From Bacteroidales bacterium UBA3816 (GTDB lineage Bacteria; Bacteroidota; Bacteroidia; Bacteroidales; P3), in the NCBI GenBank assembly GCA_002368955.1, contig DFDY01000123.1, positions 1 through 20,562 on the forward strand: 20,562 nt of DNA. Reading direction: 5' to 3'. The notes beneath the pieces were generated by a model. It worked only from the letters and a program-made list of their open reading frames with translations. It searched no databases and was not told the origin of the DNA. The position numbers and the translations under genes were made by a program. Positions 14,816 to 20,562 of the stretch are shown one piece after another (within the stretch, counting starts at the first letter, position 1; each line of letters starts with the position of its first letter).

Positions 14816-14847
14816 AAAAAAGACGGCTTTTTTAAGCCGTCTTTTTT
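14816..14847. terminator. Bidirectional terminator between two convergent OmpA-type genes
   Basis: A-tract, AGACGGCTT (14821-14829), loop TTTT, AAGCCGTCT (14834-14842), T-tract. The near-symmetric A/T flanks let it stop transcription from both sides. Confidence 0.9.
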
Positions 14848-14884
14848 ATTACTTATTATTTCACTTTCGGCACGAATTATCAGA

Positions 14885-16072
14885 TTACATTGATATTATC
14901 TTAAACTCAACACGGCGATTCTTTGCACGTCCTTCCTCGGTGTCGTTTGTGTCAATCGGTTTCATCTTCCCATAGCCTTTATATTGTAGCCTATTCTCAG
15001 ACAATCCTTTTGAAACCAGATAATCTACAACAGATTTTGCTCTATTCTCTGAAAGTCGCAAATTGTAGCTATCAGACCCTTTGGCATCAGTGTGTCCTCC
15101 AATCTCGATTCGCATATCAGGATATGCCTTTAAGAGTGAAACCAATCTCATTAGTTCAAAATATGATTGTTGCAAGATAGTACTTTTGTCAAACTCGAAA
15201 AAGATATCTTTCAGGACGAAACTACTTCCAACACTAAATGAAGGTTGTACATCGCTGAGATAGTTCGAATCCACATTCATATCATCCACAATGGGAGATG
15301 AGCAATTAAGGCACTCTACAAAAATATCATCTATATAGTAATACGCACCTGGAAGTAAGCGGGTCAAAGAATCGGGTTCAACATATCCTGACCTTTCGGC
15401 GGTATTAAAATTACCTATTGTGATAAATTGCTCTCCCCCCTCAGCCACAAAAGTTCCTGTTACGCATTGCCAATTTTTCGTATCGGTCAGTGGTGCAGAT
15501 ACCGGATTGAGAACCTGAGGCGTATAAGTCGTGGCTATCACCTGCGAGACCTCATCAGATAGTTTCTCATACTCCTTATGTAACAAAATGCTTCTCACAG
15601 TGTCGTAGACATCATCCTCGGTAAATAAACCAGCCAATGTGGCCACTGCCCCAGCCGATTGTTCAGACAGACTGACATAAAAAGTCAGTCGGATGCTATC
15701 TCCGGTCCTCAGTTTCCGTCGCAGACGAGTTTGCAGATACTCCCTGTAATCATTCTTGCTGCAATAAATACCACAATAACCATCTCCCTCATGGGGCATC
15801 TGTTCTCCCAACTTATTTACAGGTACACCGCATTCCCGACTTCCACAAACGTTGAAATAATCAGCACTACCTCTTGTGGGTTGGTACCATCCATCAACGT
15901 TTATTAATATGCCCAACGCATCGACACGTTTAGGACAAAACCTATACTCCTCAAAGGAACCATTGAATACCAAATTAACACGTGACGTATCAATCTTAAC
16001 GGTATCTTGTGCTAACAATTCGCCACAATAGAGGAGCAAAAAAAGTGGCAAAGTCAACCAAATCCTTTTCAT
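14885..16072 (-). CDS. OmpA-family protein with N-terminal jelly-roll (lectin-like) domain
   Basis: A 395-residue exported protein. The start at 16072 is chosen because MKRIWLTLPLFLLLYCGELL is a signal peptide (cleavage after LLA) and because ATGA joins it to the upstream stop; a longer frame begins at 16114 but would bury the signal. Residues about 28-240 resemble the beta jelly-roll found in Bacteroidota surface proteins (LVFNGSFEEYRFCP, GWYQPTRGSADYFNVCGS, GEQMPHEGDGYCGIY). The C-terminus is a clear OmpA peptidoglycan-binding domain: FEFDKSTI, GGHTDAKGSDSYNLRLSENR, GYGKMKP and AKNRRVEF. It is likely periplasmic or outer-membrane attached, with the N-terminal domain binding glycan or protein; this is inferred. 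It is the last gene of a coupled operon with a glycosyltransferase and purN. Confidence 0.88.
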   Translation of the reverse strand: MKRIWLTLPLFLLLYCGELLAQDTVKIDTSRVNLVFNGSFEEYRFCPKRVDALGILINVDGWYQPTRGSADYFNVCGSRECGVPVNKLGEQMPHEGDGYCGIYCSKNDYREYLQTRLRRKLRTGDSIRLTFYVSLSEQSAGAVATLAGLFTEDDVYDTVRSILLHKEYEKLSDEVSQVIATTYTPQVLNPVSAPLTDTKNWQCVTGTFVAEGGEQFITIGNFNTAERSGYVEPDSLTRLLPGAYYYIDDIFVECLNCSSPIVDDMNVDSNYLSDVQPSFSVGSSFVLKDIFFEFDKSTILQQSYFELMRLVSLLKAYPDMRIEIGGHTDAKGSDSYNLRLSENRAKSVVDYLVSKGLSENRLQYKGYGKMKPIDTNDTEEGRAKNRRVEFKIISM

Positions 16073-17208
16073 CCCCTCGTACCTATTTCCATTGTTTTCA
16101 TCATACTGTCCCACAGCAATTCAGCCGTCTTGTCCCAGCTAAACAAATCGCGGCGTCTCCGACCCTTTTCAATCAATTCTTCTCGTAAACACGCATCAGA
16201 AGAAACGGCCTGCATAGCACTTGCCAACATATTCGCGTCCTTGGGTTCAACTAAAAGAGCTGCATCACCAGCCACCTCTGGCATAGAGGTACAATTCGAA
16301 GTTATCACCGGTACCTCGGCATGAAAAGCCTCAATAATGGGGATTCCAAAGCCTTCAAATAACGACGGGTATACCAAAGCCTCGGCAGCACCCATCAAGT
16401 TCACCAGAAGGTCGGAATTCGCCCGGCCGATAAAAATAACATCCTCCTTATGTTTCATACAGTCAAAGGCCGCCTTCAACTCATCCTGCCACCAAACTTT
16501 ATGCCCCACCACAACCAGTTTCATTTCACTTCCACTTTTGTTCTTAAAAGAGTCAAAGGCAGTTAAAACGGTTGCCAAATTTTTCCGTTTGATGATAGTC
16601 CCAACAAAAATGAAATAAGGACAACCAAGAGCATAATCGTTCCGGACATGTTGTTTCAATACAGAATCCAAAGGATGGTAACCCACATGAGCCCCATCAT
16701 ATACTACATCAATTTTATCAGGACTAATCTTATAAGTATCAACAATATCCTTTTTCGAAAACTCCGATACAGTAGCAATACGGGTACAGTGCTGCGCAAA
16801 TTTGGGAGAAAAGAATGCCATATACCGTTGGTGCGAAGATTTCAAATTATCTTTTGAATGTTCATAATTGATATCATGAATCACCATCAATGTCGGGACT
16901 TTAGATCTTAGTGACATATAGCATTCCGGGGAAAGGAAAAGGTCAATTTTATACTTTCGCAGAGCTCTTGCAACGCTGCCCTCGAAGAACAAAAACCACA
17001 ATAAGGGATGACGTGCCTGAGGACAGAGTACGACAGGGTGCACATTTGAGGCATATATAAAACCTGGGTCTGGCCTACGGTCGAAGAAGAAATAAAAATC
17101 ATGTTCGGGATGAGCCAGTACAATTCTTCGAATGGTTTCGGCCGTGAACCAACCTATGCCATCCATCTTACCTGCCAAAAGCAGGCGGGTATTAACACCT
17201 ATCCTCAT
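16069..17208 (-). CDS. Glycosyltransferase family 4 (GT-B fold)
   Basis: Transfers a sugar from a nucleotide-sugar donor, probably in surface polysaccharide or lipopolysaccharide assembly. The 379 residues show the retaining GT4 layout: an N-terminal acceptor domain (MRIGVNTRLLLAGKMDGIGW) with HDINYEHSK and ATVSEFSKKDI, then the donor domain with FVGTIIKRKNLATVLTAF and the E-X7-E motif in FEGFGIPIIEAF. No transmembrane segment is obvious. The ATG overlaps the purN stop by 4 bases and its own stop overlaps the next start by 4 bases, so translation of all three is coupled. The sugar and acceptor cannot be read from the sequence. Confidence 0.92.
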   Translation of the reverse strand: MRIGVNTRLLLAGKMDGIGWFTAETIRRIVLAHPEHDFYFFFDRRPDPGFIYASNVHPVVLCPQARHPLLWFLFFEGSVARALRKYKIDLFLSPECYMSLRSKVPTLMVIHDINYEHSKDNLKSSHQRYMAFFSPKFAQHCTRIATVSEFSKKDIVDTYKISPDKIDVVYDGAHVGYHPLDSVLKQHVRNDYALGCPYFIFVGTIIKRKNLATVLTAFDSFKNKSGSEMKLVVVGHKVWWQDELKAAFDCMKHKEDVIFIGRANSDLLVNLMGAAEALVYPSLFEGFGIPIIEAFHAEVPVITSNCTSMPEVAGDAALLVEPKDANMLASAMQAVSSDACLREELIEKGRRRRDLFSWDKTAELLWDSMMKTMEIGTRG

Positions 17209-17771
17209 CCCAAAATAGTTTTCTCAATCACTATTGGGAAATACTTCTGTTCTAACTCATGAATCTTTGCGGCAAGCGTGTCGGGCGTATCCTCTTCGGT
17301 CACCTGGCACTTTGCCTGAAACAGCGTCTCACCTTTATCATATTGATTGTCTATCAAATGAATGGTAATGCCGCTCTCTTTCTCATGGTTGGCTATTACA
17401 GCCTCATGCACGTGGCTCCCATACATTCCTCTACCGCCATAGCTGGGCAGCAAGGCAGGGTGAATATTAATAATACGGCGGGGATAAGCCTCAAGGATAT
17501 CCGCTGGAATCAACCAGAGAAAACCGGCTAGAATCAGCCAGTCTATCTTATGTTCATTTAGAAAGTTGAGCACACTCCCATTTTGATAAAAGTCCTTATG
17601 GCCAAAATAATAAGAGGGAACGCCCAGCTTCTTTGCACGTTCGGCCACATAGGCACCTTTCACATTATAAATGATGCAGTCAACGCTAACGGAATCAGAA
17701 TTTAAGAAGTATTCGCTAATGCGTTGAGCGTTGGTTCCATTACCAGATGCTAAAATTGCTATTCTAATCAT
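17205..17771 (-). CDS. purN: Phosphoribosylglycinamide formyltransferase 1
   Basis: Third step of purine synthesis: transfers formyl from 10-formyltetrahydrofolate to GAR. The 188 residues begin MIRIAILASGNGTNAQRI with the phosphate-binding glycine region, and contain the catalytic triad in INIHPALLPSYGG (Asn, His) and HLIDNQYDKGETL (Asp). It is slightly shorter than E. coli PurN (212). It is the first gene of the operon on this strand and diverges from acpP, an arrangement familiar from Bacteroidales. Only a weak -7-like box (TATATTTG, 17958-17965) is seen upstream, without a good -33. Confidence 0.95.
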   Translation of the reverse strand: MIRIAILASGNGTNAQRISEYFLNSDSVSVDCIIYNVKGAYVAERAKKLGVPSYYFGHKDFYQNGSVLNFLNEHKIDWLILAGFLWLIPADILEAYPRRIINIHPALLPSYGGRGMYGSHVHEAVIANHEKESGITIHLIDNQYDKGETLFQAKCQVTEEDTPDTLAAKIHELEQKYFPIVIEKTILG

Positions 17772-18033
17772 TTTAATCGGATATTTTTGTAGTATAACGC
17801 TAATTATCTATAATTGTTGTATTTCTGAGAAAATTAACATTTCCAGTTATTTTTTCAATAATCAATTTAACAATTATGTGGAATAATTTTGTCATTTTTC
17901 GGGCCTAAAAGAGACTCTAAAGGAGCAAAAAAACACATTCATTAAAACATATATCTACAAATATATCAACAATATAGCAATAATAATCCAAAGAAAAATA
18001 GTTAAAAATAGTGTTTATATGGTTTTTTTTTCG
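17772..18033. other. AT-rich divergent intergenic stretch between purN and acpP
   Basis: No frame or strong hairpin. It contains a weak minus-strand -7-like box at 17958-17965 that might serve purN, about 190 bases from its start. No purine riboswitch or PurR-like palindrome could be recognised by eye. Confidence 0.4.
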
Positions 18034-18041
18034 TTTCTTTG
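18034..18041 (+). promoter_or_regulatory. Probable -7 promoter box for acpP-fabF-rnc
   Basis: TTTCTTTG differs from TAnnTTTG at one base and is followed by GCA, as at other promoters here. The expected -33 region is T-rich but lacks a clean TTTG. Start expected near 18048, leader about 25 bases. Confidence 0.5.
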
Positions 18042-18072
18042 CACCTCGTTAAACTCAAAAAATTAAATAAAC

Positions 18073-18309
18073 ATGTCAGAAATTGAAAGCAAAGTAAAAG
18101 CTATCATCGTTGATAAGCTCGGTGTTGATGAAAAAGATGTCACCATGGAAGCCAGTTTCACCACTGATCTCGGTGCAGATTCTTTGGACACTGTCGAACT
18201 GATTATGGAACTTGAAAAAGAGTTCGACGTTCAGATTCCCGATGAGGAAGCTGAGAAGATTGCCACTGTTGGTGACGCAGTTAAATTCATCGAAAACGCT
18301 CAGAAATAA
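18073..18309 (+). CDS. acpP: Acyl carrier protein
   Basis: Carries growing acyl chains on a phosphopantetheine arm during fatty acid synthesis. The 78 residues are very acidic and contain the attachment motif GADSLDTVELIMELE with Ser37, followed by FDVQIPDEEAEKIATVGDAV. Length and sequence are canonical. Codon use is biased as in the OmpA gene, in line with high expression. fabF follows after 22 bases and rnc after that, so one transcript is likely. Confidence 0.97.
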   Translation: MSEIESKVKAIIVDKLGVDEKDVTMEASFTTDLGADSLDTVELIMELEKEFDVQIPDEEAEKIATVGDAVKFIENAQK

Positions 18310-18331
18310 TTAATATTTCTGCTTCAACCCG

Positions 18332-19582
18332 ATGACGACTAGTCTGAAACGAGTTGTAGTAACAGGTCTCGGCTCACTTACTCCTATTGGCAACAATGTG
18401 CCCCAATTGTGGGATGCTCTGTTGAAGGGAGTAAGTGGGGCTGGCCTGATTACGCATTTTGATGCCTCCAACCAGAAAGTCCACATTGCCGCAGAAGTCA
18501 AAGGCTTCCATTCCGACGATTACTTTGACCGAAAGGAAGTACGCAAGATGGACCTCTTCACGCAATATGGCATGGTGGTGGCTGACGAAGCAATACACGA
18601 CGCAGGTCTTGACGTAGAGAAAATCAACCTTGACCGCGTAGGTGTTGTCTTTGCCACCGGCATGGGCGGAGCAGGATCTTTTCAAAACGAGATTCTCTCT
18701 TTTGCAGCCAATCAAAACACTCCCCGTTTCAGTCCTTTCTTCATCACAAAGACCATCGGAGATATCTGTGCCGGACAGATATCCATCAAATATGGTTTCA
18801 GGGGACCCAACTACTCCACCTCAGCTGCTTGTGCCAGTGCCTCTATGGCAATTAGCGATGCCTTCATGTTCATTCGTCTGGGCAAAGCCGATGCCATCAT
18901 CACCGGAGGTAGCGAAGCCCCTATTATCGCGAGTGGCATAGGAGGATTTGCCTCTATGCAAGCCCTCTCAACCCGCAACGATGATCCGGCAACCGCTTCA
19001 CGCCCATTCGATAAAGACCGTGATGGTTTTGTGCTAGGCGAAGGGGCTGGAGCTTTGGTACTTGAGGAACTCGAACATGCCAAAGCCCGTGGGGCAAAGA
19101 TATATGCCGAGATCACAGGTTGCGGTCTCACGGCCGATGCCTATCATATTACTGCCTCACATCCCGAGGGACTAGGGGCCAAGAATGCCATGCGTTTGGC
19201 CATCGAAGACTCTGGGATGCAATTAACCGATGTTGACCACATCAACACCCATGGCACCTCTACTCCCATCGGCGACATCTCCGAACCCAAGGCTGTCACA
19301 TCGCTCTTTGGCGAACATGCTAGCAAAATCACCCTCAACTCCACCAAATCCATGACGGGTCACCTCCTGGGAGCTGCAGGAGCCGTCGAGGCCATAGCCA
19401 CTATTTTGGCCATGAAGCACGACACCATCCCACCCACTATCAACCATTTCACGGACGACCCCAACATCGCCCCACTTGATTTCTCCTTCAACAAGCCCAC
19501 CCACCGTCGTGTAGACTTCGCTCTCAGCAATACTTTCGGTTTCGGCGGACACAATGCCTGCCTGGCCTTCCGAAAGTATTAG
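18332..19582 (+). CDS. fabF: 3-oxoacyl-[acyl-carrier-protein] synthase II
   Basis: Condenses malonyl-ACP with acyl-ACP in chain elongation. The 416 residues have the thiolase-fold active site: nucleophile Cys in STSAACASASMAISDA, His in NTHGTSTPIGD and His in KSMTGHLLGAAGAVE, plus the C-terminal NTFGFGGHNACLAF. Length is normal. The ATG at 18332 has no Shine-Dalgarno and the start VVVTGLGSLTPIGN is typical. It lies between acpP, its carrier, and rnc. Confidence 0.97.
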   Translation: MTTSLKRVVVTGLGSLTPIGNNVPQLWDALLKGVSGAGLITHFDASNQKVHIAAEVKGFHSDDYFDRKEVRKMDLFTQYGMVVADEAIHDAGLDVEKINLDRVGVVFATGMGGAGSFQNEILSFAANQNTPRFSPFFITKTIGDICAGQISIKYGFRGPNYSTSAACASASMAISDAFMFIRLGKADAIITGGSEAPIIASGIGGFASMQALSTRNDDPATASRPFDKDRDGFVLGEGAGALVLEELEHAKARGAKIYAEITGCGLTADAYHITASHPEGLGAKNAMRLAIEDSGMQLTDVDHINTHGTSTPIGDISEPKAVTSLFGEHASKITLNSTKSMTGHLLGAAGAVEAIATILAMKHDTIPPTINHFTDDPNIAPLDFSFNKPTHRRVDFALSNTFGFGGHNACLAFRKY

Positions 19583-19583
19583 T

Positions 19584-20333
19584 ATGCTGAACTTCTGTCG
19601 CTATAAAGGAGAACACAAAGAATTTTACCTTTTCTTTAAGAACGTACTCGGATTCACACCCCGCAACACCGAGTTGTACCAAATTGCCTTCATTCACAAG
19701 TCCAAATCGTTGGAGCTAGGCCAGGGCCGCAGAGTAAACAACGAACGCCTGGAGTATCTTGGCGATGCCGTCCTCAGTGCCATAGTGGCCGAATACCTCT
19801 ATAAGAAATATCCCAACCAAGGCGAAGGCTTCCTCACCGAAATGCGGTCCAAATTGGTCAGCCGCGCCAACTTGAACAAACTGGCCCACAAAATCGGCCT
19901 CTCACAACTCATCCAGTACAACCGCGAATCCCAAGGCATATTCAAATCCATCGACGGCGATGCTTTCGAGGCACTTATTGGGGCCATCTACTTAGAGAAG
20001 GGCTACCGCTTCACCCGCCGAGTCATCATCAAGAAAATCATTGCCAACCACATCGACGTCGATGCCATGGCCCATACCGACTGGAACTTCAAGAGCAAGC
20101 TAATCGACTGGGGGCAAAAGAACCGTCGCAAAGTGAGCTTTGAGGTCGAGCGAGTCATATATCAAGGCAAAGAGAGCCGCCGCCAGTATGATGTCCGTGT
20201 CAAAATTGATGGAGAACCTGCCGAACGCGCCACCGAATTCTCCATCAAATCCGCCGAGCAGCTGGCCGCCGAAAAGACATACAAAAAACTTCAGGAACAA
20301 GGCATCATCCCACCCCACACTGACGAGGTTTAG
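19584..20333 (+). CDS. rnc: Ribonuclease III
   Basis: Cuts double-stranded RNA in rRNA and mRNA maturation. I take ATG 19584, one base after the fabF stop, rather than the in-frame ATG at 19554 inside fabF; this gives 249 residues and the family-like start MLNFCRYKGE. The catalytic domain holds NERLEYLGDAVL at 53-64 (Glu54, Asp61) and DGDAFEALIGAIYLEKG (Asp126, Glu129). The C-terminal double-stranded RNA-binding domain spans about 172-243 (DWNFKSKLIDWGQKN, then the AAEKTYKKL helix). It is the last gene of the acpP-fabF-rnc unit, a conserved order in Bacteroidales. No obvious intrinsic terminator follows. Confidence 0.96.
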   Translation: MLNFCRYKGEHKEFYLFFKNVLGFTPRNTELYQIAFIHKSKSLELGQGRRVNNERLEYLGDAVLSAIVAEYLYKKYPNQGEGFLTEMRSKLVSRANLNKLAHKIGLSQLIQYNRESQGIFKSIDGDAFEALIGAIYLEKGYRFTRRVIIKKIIANHIDVDAMAHTDWNFKSKLIDWGQKNRRKVSFEVERVIYQGKESRRQYDVRVKIDGEPAERATEFSIKSAEQLAAEKTYKKLQEQGIIPPHTDEV

Positions 20334-20350
20334 ACATCCGTTCCCTACAC

Positions 20351-20380
20351 CCATTACATAACTGTATTAATAAGTAATGG
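20351..20380. repeat. Weak hairpin after rnc
   Basis: CCATTAC (20351-20357) pairs with GTAATGG (20374-20380), continuing with TA/TA after an A-A mismatch. No T-tract follows, so it is at best a weak 3' end structure. Confidence 0.35.
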
Positions 20381-20562
20381 TCAACAAATAAGTTGTAACG
20401 ATAAAGGCTCTGAGAACAATACTCTCAAAAACCTCGCACGCAGGATGTCTGACTAACAGCATTTCGACATCCAGTGAATGTTTTAGATAGCGAAGCAGCG
20501 AATTTTGGTTCGTCTCTTTGAAACAGACGTTTTCTCGCCTCAGCATAGTGCAAACACTTCGT
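20367..20562 (-). CDS. Possible short open frame at the window edge, unrecognised
   Basis: On the minus strand a frame ends at 20367-20369 and is open up to the window edge; an ATG at 20544-20546 would give 59 residues starting MLRRENVCFKETNQ and including VRHPACEVFESIV. I recognise no family. The same bases carry an inverted repeat (GGATGTC 20443-20449, GACATCC 20466-20472), so the frame may be an accident of a dispersed non-coding repeat. No promoter or Shine-Dalgarno can be assigned. Low confidence. Confidence 0.2.
   Translation of the reverse strand, partial: RSVCTMLRRENVCFKETNQNSLLRYLKHSLDVEMLLVRHPACEVFESIVLRAFIVTTYLLTITY

Noticed and set aside
17772..18072. Possible purine riboswitch upstream of purN
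   Set aside because: The sequence is AT-rich and I could not find the conserved loops or a paired stem.
1..20562. CRISPR array, tRNA, rRNA or complete insertion sequence
   Set aside because: No regularly spaced direct repeats, no tRNA-like cloverleaf with a T-loop signature, no rRNA motifs and no transposase were seen on either strand.

Overview
The window looks like a housekeeping stretch of a Bacteroidota chromosome, most likely order Bacteroidales. The grounds are promoters of the Bacteroidota type (TTTG about 19 bases before TAnnTTTG, seen well formed at several genes), the scarcity of Shine-Dalgarno sites, and gene content and order typical of the phylum: the acpP-fabF-rnc operon beside purN, a short phosphoglucose isomerase, a two-domain RelA/SpoT protein, and OmpA proteins with a lectin-like N-terminus. 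I cannot name a genus.

Layout. 1-2917 (+): a bifunctional (p)ppGpp synthetase/hydrolase overlapping by 4 bases a MazG-type pyrophosphohydrolase. 2942-5801 (-): an operon of rseP (site-2 protease) and an LptF/LptG-type permease, ending 24 bases from mazG in convergent orientation. 5962-7416 (-): a secreted protein of unknown function with a galactose-binding-like C-terminus. 7417-7819: intergenic, with two promoters and possible secondary structure. 7820-9049 (+): a tyrosine recombinase of the XerC/XerD type and a short hibernation factor (hpf). 9128-9633 (-): rpmB and rpsU, converging on hpf at a shared terminator. 9920-11507 (+): mutY and ssb, then a perfect 14-bp terminator hairpin. 11571-11761: a nested inverted-repeat element with no gene. 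11777-13090 (-): pgi. 13515-14795 (+): a strongly biased, probably highly expressed OmpA-type porin, with a bidirectional terminator. 14885-17771 (-): a translationally coupled purN / glycosyltransferase / OmpA-like operon. 18073-20333 (+): acpP-fabF-rnc. 20334-20562: a tail with short hairpins and a small open frame running toward the window edge.

Functionally the genes cover stringent response and nucleotide-pool cleaning (RSH, MazG), envelope building (LptF/G, RseP, OmpA proteins, glycosyltransferase, fatty acid synthesis), translation control (HPF, bS21, bL28, RNase III) and genome maintenance (Xer, MutY, SSB). I found no phage, CRISPR array, insertion sequence with a transposase, toxin-antitoxin pair, defence island, tRNA or rRNA. 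I do not see a complete undescribed system. The items most worth a second look are the 191-bp nested inverted repeat at 11571-11761, the apparently leaderless GTG start of the xer gene, the selective Shine-Dalgarno sites at hpf and rpsU, and the degraded C-terminal half of MazG.
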